From positions 1,488,001 to 1,552,000 of the forward strand of contig NC_082414.1 in NCBI RefSeq assembly GCF_004011695.2: a stretch of DNA of 64,000 nt, written 5' to 3'. The position numbers were made by a program, and so were the translations under genes. The DNA is from Ascochyta rabiei (Eukaryota > Ascomycota > Dothideomycetes > Pleosporales > Didymellaceae). Each line of letters begins with the position of its first letter. The first letter of the stretch is position 1. The notes under the pieces are model-generated. The model was not told the origin of the DNA, made no database searches, and saw only the letters and a list, made by a program, of their open reading frames with translations. Positions 58,690 through 64,000 of this stretch are shown here, one piece after another.

Positions 58690-59700
58690 TCCAGAATTTC
58701 GCGTTGCTAGTGGCTCAAAATCCAGTCAGTAAGAGCTGGGTTACCTGCTTTATTAACAAGTACTCTATCTATCTTATCTTACATTACTCTACTAGGATAG
58801 ATTAACTATGTTATAATACTAATTCCTACAATAAATATATGCTCTACTTTAACCTGCTATAGCACAAAATCTCTAAATACTCTATTAAGGGTTGCTACAT
58901 ATATAATATAGATAAGAAGGGCTTTATAATTAGTATTATAGGTAGAATAAAATACATGTTTAGTAAGCATATGTAGATAAAGGGAGAGATTAAAGCATCT
59001 ATCTAGGATAGTAACTAAGCTTAGTAGACGCTTATAGCGTGTGTGTGTAGTAATAGGATAGTACTACTGCTAGGCATTATCTATAAGTTAGCTAACGCTA
59101 GCATTAAATTAGACTAGGTAGCTGAAATTAAGCTAGGAAAACACTCTGTAATAGTTACATTATCTCTCTTAGGGTGGACAAATAGGGATATAGGCCTTGC
59201 CTGGCTTAAGCAGGTGTTTAATTGCTACACTAAGGAGAAAGCACAAAGAAAGTAGAGGCTTTTAATACTAGATGGCCACAGATCCTATGTAACAATAGAC
59301 TTTATTAAGTACTATAATAACTACAAGATCCCTCTAGCTGTCCTTCCCCCTTACTTAACCTAAACGCTCTAGCTGCTTAATATAGTGCTGTTTAAGCCTC
59401 TATTAATAGTATACTTAAAAGCAGTTATAACATACATCTATAAGGCTTAAAATAACACACCTATTACTAGAGCAGACTTCTTCTGCCTATTCTAGCCAGT
59501 GTAGATGTGTAGCTTTACTAAAAAGCTAATACTTAAGTCCTTTAAGGCAACAGGTATCTATCTACTTAATCCTAACATTATCCTCTACCACTTTGTTAAA
59601 ACACTAGAGAGCTTAGATTTAGATAGGTCCTTATTATCTGTTTATAGCAACAAGGATTAGCTTAAAATAGAGATGTTATTGTAGCATATAGTTAAAAACT
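58690..59700 (+). pseudogene. Transposase relic (CENP-B HTH plus DDE_1)
   Basis: Around 58700-58765 the translation gives NPVSKSWVTCFINK, like the 'vGknWvsrF' motif of CENP-B/pogo helix-turn-helix domains. At about 59195-59345 it gives GLAWLKQVFNCYTK, RLLILDGHRSY and IPLAVLPPYLT, matching the DDE_1 endonuclease core with its 'LDGH-S' Asp. Later text ATGIYLLNPNIIL matches the family end 'GfxPfNpe-vl'. Many in-frame stops, mainly TAG and TAA where CAG or CAA would be expected, show it cannot be made. Confidence 0.8.
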
Positions 59701-60430
59701 AGAGTAAAAGTAACATTAAAAAGATAAGACAATTAATCTACTATATCTTAGTTAAAACCTTACTCCTCTAGTATAAGATAGATAGCCTTAAAAAGACTCT
59801 AAAGACGTAGAAGAAGCACAAAAAGAAGAGTAAAACCTTAGACTTATAGTAACAGCAGAAGTACTATAGTGGTGCAGTGTTCTAGTTGCCTAGAAAGGTT
59901 AACAAAGCACGCTTCTGTAAGCAAGTTAGACAACATAAGAAGAAGAAGAAGAGGCTTAGAAAAGCTACTAGTAAGGAAGTAGCAGCTGCTAAGAAGCTGG
60001 TTAAGGAGAAGGAGAAGGAGGAGAGGTGTATAGCATAAGAGGCAGCTAAGGTAGTATATAAGAAGAAGAAGGCTAATACAGCAAATTAGAAGGCTAAACA
60101 GAAGGCTAAAAAGCAGCATTAATAACAAGAGCTTAATGCTGCAAAAGCTATATAATTACCTTAAAAGGGTAAAAGGAAAGCTTTATAAGCAACCTAGCTA
60201 AAAAAGCATTAAAAATATAGTCTTAGGGATAATATTGGTAGTTATAGTCCCCTATTGCTGTCCCTAGCTCCCCTACTTAAAACCACATTACGTAGCCACA
60301 ACATTAAGTTACTAGCCAAATTTAAATAGTACATCTTTTTTGCAAGTAATTAATTAGTACTACACTACAAAATTACAAAATAATAGCTGTTGTAGGTGGC
60401 TCTATAGCCTTATCTAATTTTGAGTGTTAA

Positions 60431-60480
60431 GGTGGTTTTCGGTTGTTGCGCGACTCCGGTTGTTGCGCGCACGGACACGG
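60431..60480 (-). repeat. 3' terminal inverted repeat
   Basis: The reverse complement reads CCGTGTCCGTGCGCGCAACA then ACCGGAGTCGCGCAACAACC. It differs from the 5' end at CAACA versus CAACG positions, a G-to-A change in line with RIP. Confidence 0.88.
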
Positions 60481-60936
60481 TAGCCAATTAAGGCTTAGAC
60501 TACAATCAAACAAAAGCCTGCAGCCAAAAATTGTCAAACAAATCAAACAGAGGCCTGAAACTTTGTTTGTTTTGATTGTTGACAAGCTTGCTGTCTAGGG
60601 TACGATTGAGAATTGCACGAACCATAGGAGATTTCACGATTGAGTGCATAGAGTTGATTCCATCTAGTGCTTACCTCCTTGTACCTACGCTACTTGTACC
60701 TTTGTGCAGGAACCACCTGACCTCTAGATCCCACCATGGGCGACAAATGATGTGGGGCCTGGGTTTGCTGTGTCTCCCCACCTGCCAAGGATCATACATA
60801 CCCCACAGATCAAGAAGATGTCCCCCGAATATTACACCTATAATCAACCTAAAATACTATCAGGCACTTTCATATACAAAAATCTCGGCGTTAGTAAGTT
60901 AGTTCTATCACAAGGCCGACACACAGCCTGAATGAA
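60481..60936. other. Flank between transposon and esterase gene
   Basis: No gene is seen. It probably contains what remains of the esterase promoter. GTGGGG and CCCCAC hexamers occur near 60753-60782. Confidence 0.45.
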
Positions 60937-62984
60937 ATGTCGTCCAAATCATCACCCACAATCGAACACCCATCCCTGGGTCAAATTAAGGGAGTCCTTC
61001 TGGAAAATAACACCATAGAGCAATTCCGAGGAATTCCTTTTGGCGTTGTTCCCGCGAGATGGGCTGATCCCGTTCTTCGGAGTGGAAGACTCAGCCAGGA
61101 TACTTTCGACGCGACTCGTTTCGGGCCATCCTGCCCCCAGGGTGCTGGAGGACAAAAGTTCGATGCTTCGTTAGTAGGCAACATGCAGCTCCAGGCGGAA
61201 ACTGTGATGCAAAGTGAGGCAGATTGCCTCAACCTGGTCATCACCCGCCCGACAGGGCTTGCCGTGGGTACTAAAGTCCCGGTGTTGGTCTGGTAAGTGC
61301 TAGATCCAGGGACACTGGCAATCGGCCATACATGACTGACGCCTGTGACTCAGGGTCCATGGGTCAGTCACTTTATTCCTAGAAGAGGCATTACTAAATC
61401 GAGTTTAGAGGCGCTTTTTGTGTGGGATGTAATGCGTGGCCTCAATACGGTAAGTGGCTTTCGAGTCGTACAATTACAAAAGTGGTCAAAGTTGCAGTGT
61501 TCAAGAAGCTCATTGTTTCCAGATCTCGCCAAAATTGTACAGTGTTCTTCGAATCAGGGCAGGCCAATCATTTGCGTCTCGATCAAGTAAGTATAATATC
61601 TGGGAGCAGCAGGTAGCTACAAAATTGTAGAGGACCTCCCTGATCTTGATACAGTTATCGACTCGGTATATTTGGCTTCTTGGCCTCCGGAAAAGCAGGT
61701 ATCAGCGGGAATTTCGGCTTGAAAGACCAGATCTGTGCTTTCCAGTGGGTGAGTAATCCGTGAACATGGATAGACTCGATTGCGTAGGACATGACGCCTG
61801 ATAGCCATGTTCAGATCAAACAGCACATTGAGGGATTTGGAGGATGCCCTGATTCTGTCACTGCCTTTGGAGAGTCGGCTGGCGCAAGTGAGTTGACCTT
61901 GAACCTAATCACGATCGCTCAACTAAGAACCATCCAGTTAGTCTTTCTACACTCCTCGCAACAACTGAGCCGCTCTTTTCTCGGGTCATTTTGATGTCGG
62001 GTGATGTATCGTTACGGAGACCGCGTACAGTCACATGGCAAGACGCCTTGCTCTGTGAAAATCTCAAGCACCTGAGCCTGGGAGGTCTCGATCTATCGGA
62101 GGCTATCGAGAAGCTGCGTGCAATTCCAGCTGCAGAGCTTGTTCAAACCATTCCTCTTATCCAACACTGGAGCCCGACTTTGGATGATGGGTTCCTCGCC
62201 GGTCTCCGAGAAGAGGACTTTTATATCGAGAATTCCTGGTGCAAACACGTTATGATGGGTGATATGGCCCATGATGTAAGTCACTCCGGTCGTGCCTGTA
62301 CGGCGAAACCCACTGATAGATGCTTTGCAGGGTACAATTCTCCGTTCACAATATCTGGATGATCCGCAGGCCTACAAAAAGACGATGATTGCCTGTGAAG
62401 ATCTCTTAGGAGCGAGCAAATCTCGCAAAATTCAAAACGCATATGACCTTGGTGCCGATGAACCGTATTCGGGCATGTTGAAGTTCGCCTCCGAGCTTCG
62501 GTTCTATCTACCCGTGATAGCAGCAGCCAAGGGGCTCAGATTTTCCAAAAACGTTCAGGTGCAAGAGTATCATATGGATCAGGTCAGTTAATAAGTACCA
62601 TGATTGAATCGCTGGTATGTTGTCTGAGCTTCTATTGATCATAATCGGCAGACCAACCCTTTCGAAGGCGCCTTCCATGGATTTGCATCACATGTCCTAG
62701 ATCTGGGATACTTGCTTCGTAACTTCGATCCATGGCTTAATGAAGCTGGTCTCAATTTCGGCAAGAGAATGCTTGAAAAATGGGTAGGTTTCGCATATGC
62801 AGAGGACCAAGGAAAGAGCAAAGCCCTTGCACTTGGGCCGAACCACGAGATAAACTACAGTAGCCCTGAAGAGTATGACCTGCGCCTTCGTCAAGGAAGG
62901 GCCAAAATGCTTCTTGAGATTGGCCTAGCTAAGTCCGTTGCTTTGGGAGAGCGGCTCCAAGGTGTTCCAAACCCTAGTTTATGA
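60937..62984 (+). pseudogene. Type-B carboxylesterase with damaged oxyanion-hole exon
   Basis: The exons 60937..61292, 61354..61586, 61655..61748, 61815..61887, 61938..62275, 62331..62582 and 62652..62984 have good splice sites. The start MSSKSSPTIEHPSLGQIKG and FRGIPFG are typical. Nucleophile Ser lies in GGCPDSVTAFGESAGA, and GAFHGFASHVLDL is the likely catalytic His region. Exon 2 should encode the HGG oxyanion hole. It starts VHG, and the expected HGGQSLYS appears only if two bases are restored at about 61362. The other frame, open to the exon end (PDLAKIVQCS ... RPIICVSI), does not join exon 1 in phase. So the exon carries a small deletion, or the gene is spliced in a way I do not see. 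Intact relatives hydrolyse carboxylic esters. In this cluster the target could be the ester made by the BVMO. Confidence 0.6.
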
Positions 62985-63343
62985 GCGCAGACGGTAGTTC
63001 CTCGCAAGCCTCTCTTTAATAGTACCTAGGTATTGCTCGTTCACAACAACGAAGTGACAGGAAGAACGGCTAGAGCGGCATGACAATAACGGTTATATCA
63101 ACGTTGATGTATCTGCATGACCCAAATCTTCAGATGCCTCCTCGACCTGTCCTGACTGGAAGGGGTTAGCGCATAAAGCCCCACAGAGAAGTGGTACCTC
63201 CACTCCATGTGGGTTCCCCACAAAGCAGGCTCATATGGCCCATGCGGTCTCTTTACGTCGTCCCACGGTGGATGCTGGGCTTAAGCAAAGGTTCTAATAA
63301 GAGAGATGGAGCTCATTCAGACCGGAAACAGCATAACCTACAG
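62985..63343. other. Intergenic region, upstream of CoA-transferase
   Basis: This is a 359-bp stretch. A short palindromic GTGGGTTCCCCAC lies at about 63208-63220. No gene is seen. Confidence 0.5.
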
Positions 63344-64000
63344 ATGTCTGTTCGCACTATCGAGATGGCCAACATATCCTGCAGAAGCCTTGGAGCGGTA
63401 CGCTCGATGAGGAAAAATCTAGTCCCCAAGAAATTCACAATGCCAGCCTCTCGTGGTCTTGCCACAGGCACAACGGCGACAAAACTACCTCTGGACGGCA
63501 TACGAGTGCTCGACTTGACCAGAGTCCTGGCTGGGGTAAGCCTGCCATAAACGCGAGGGGCGTTTTCGCCATGCGTGCAGCTGACTCATGTTAACGATTT
63601 GTAGCCGTACTGCACGCAGATTCTTGGTGATATGGGGTATGCTTCCAGTCCAATCTTTCCATTTTCGCGTTGATACTTCAACTGATAGAGACAGGGCCGA
63701 CATCTTGAAAGTGGAGCATCCGGTCAGGGGCGATGATACACGATCATGGGGCCCGCCATATGCACCGCGTCTCGACAACGCCGACTCGGCGATCGGTACA
63801 GGGGAGAGTGCTTATTACCTCTCCGTAGGAATTCACTGTTGAATTTCCACAACAATCTTCGTTAACAACCAGGCCAGGTCAATCGTAACAAGAAGTCACT
63901 AGCGCTATCTTTCAAGGATGAGAGAGGGGCAGAGATACTTCGCAATCTTTCGAAAAAGGTTGACGTCGTCATTGAGAACTACCTGCCTGGCTCACTTAAG
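63344..64000 (+). CDS. Class III CoA-transferase (CaiB/BaiF, SUGCT-like), cut by window end
   Basis: The model is join(63344..63535, 63605..63636, 63695..63824, 63878..64000), 5' part only, all phases consistent. The N-terminus is basic and rich in Ser and Arg, with SRGLAT near residue 40, like a mitochondrial presequence. The enzyme starts LPLDGIRVLDLTRVLAGPYC then TQILGDMGADILKVEHP, the hallmark CaiB/BaiF opening, and VNRNKKSLALSF with VDVVIENYLPGSLK follows. The catalytic Asp lies beyond the window. SUGCT-type enzymes move CoA from succinyl-CoA to dicarboxylates such as glutarate. 3-Oxoadipate, a C6 dicarboxylate made by maleylacetate reductase, is a plausible acceptor. Fungal 3-oxoadipate CoA-transferases are usually class I, so this assignment is inference. 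Confidence 0.85.

Larger units (their letters stand above)
58335..60480 (+). mobile_element. Dead Tc1/mariner (pogo/Fot1-like) DNA transposon, RIP-mutated
   Basis: A 2,146-bp element bounded by long terminal inverted repeats starting CCGTGTCCGTGCGCGCAAC and flanked by TA on both sides (58333-58334 and 60481-60482), the standard Tc1/mariner target duplication. The inside is very AT-rich with TA-dense sequence and many stops, in contrast to about 50% GC around it, as expected after repeat-induced C-to-T mutation in CpA. Translated pieces still show a CENP-B-type DNA-binding motif and a DDE_1 catalytic region. The GC-rich repeats have kept CpG-rich sequence better than the interior. Confidence 0.88.

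Noticed and set aside
1..64000. tRNA or rRNA genes
   Set aside because: I scanned for the T-loop GTTCRANNC with a paired stem and found no convincing cloverleaf by eye. A tRNA search program would be decisive.

Overview
This window is nuclear DNA of a filamentous ascomycete (Pezizomycotina). Dothideomycetes, perhaps Pleosporales, is my best guess. The evidence is short (about 50-80 nt) GT-AG introns with CTAAC/CTGAC branch points, fungal-only families (NUP53, HSL1 with fungal KA1, GT69, DUF3632, PIR wall protein, C2H2 plus fungal_trans regulator) and an AT-rich Tc1/mariner-type element that looks mutated by RIP. No tRNA, rRNA or CRISPR array was recognised. Many apparent long ORFs begin with TTG or GTG, so starts were re-derived here from ATG codons and splice junctions.

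Layout. Positions 1-38 kb are mostly core genome: an F-box-like protein, nucleoporin NUP53, the COPII GTPase SAR1 (whose model needs a 2-nt exon), a GPI-type PIR cell-wall protein, two small conserved-looking proteins, ribosomal protein L24, a JmjC-like protein without metal ligands, a DUF3632 protein, the HSL1/Gin4-type cell-cycle kinase and a two-finger FlbC-like C2H2 factor. Upstream of that factor lies about 8.4 kb with no convincing gene but many short repeats. A second F-box-like protein and a GT69 mannosyltransferase follow. Positions 38-42 kb are a decay zone: a membrane protein with a broken signal peptide and relics of F-box genes.

Positions 42.7-64 kb hold a catabolic cluster. In order: a Baeyer-Villiger monooxygenase, an MFS transporter, a PcaB-like fumarase-superfamily lyase, a homogentisate-dioxygenase-family enzyme, a C2H2/fungal_trans regulator, a 3-ketoacyl-CoA thiolase (frameshifted and short), a maleylacetate reductase, a 2.15-kb dead transposon, a type-B carboxylesterase with a damaged oxyanion-hole exon, and a class III CoA-transferase cut by the window end.

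Read as a pathway, the order resembles aryl-ketone breakdown. The BVMO would turn an aryl ketone into an aryl ester, the esterase would release a hydroquinone-type phenol, the cupin dioxygenase would open the ring, maleylacetate reductase would give 3-oxoadipate, and the CoA-transferase and thiolase would give succinyl-CoA and acetyl-CoA. That reconstruction is inference from family membership. The thiolase and esterase lesions on either side of the transposon suggest the cluster is partly decayed in this strain.
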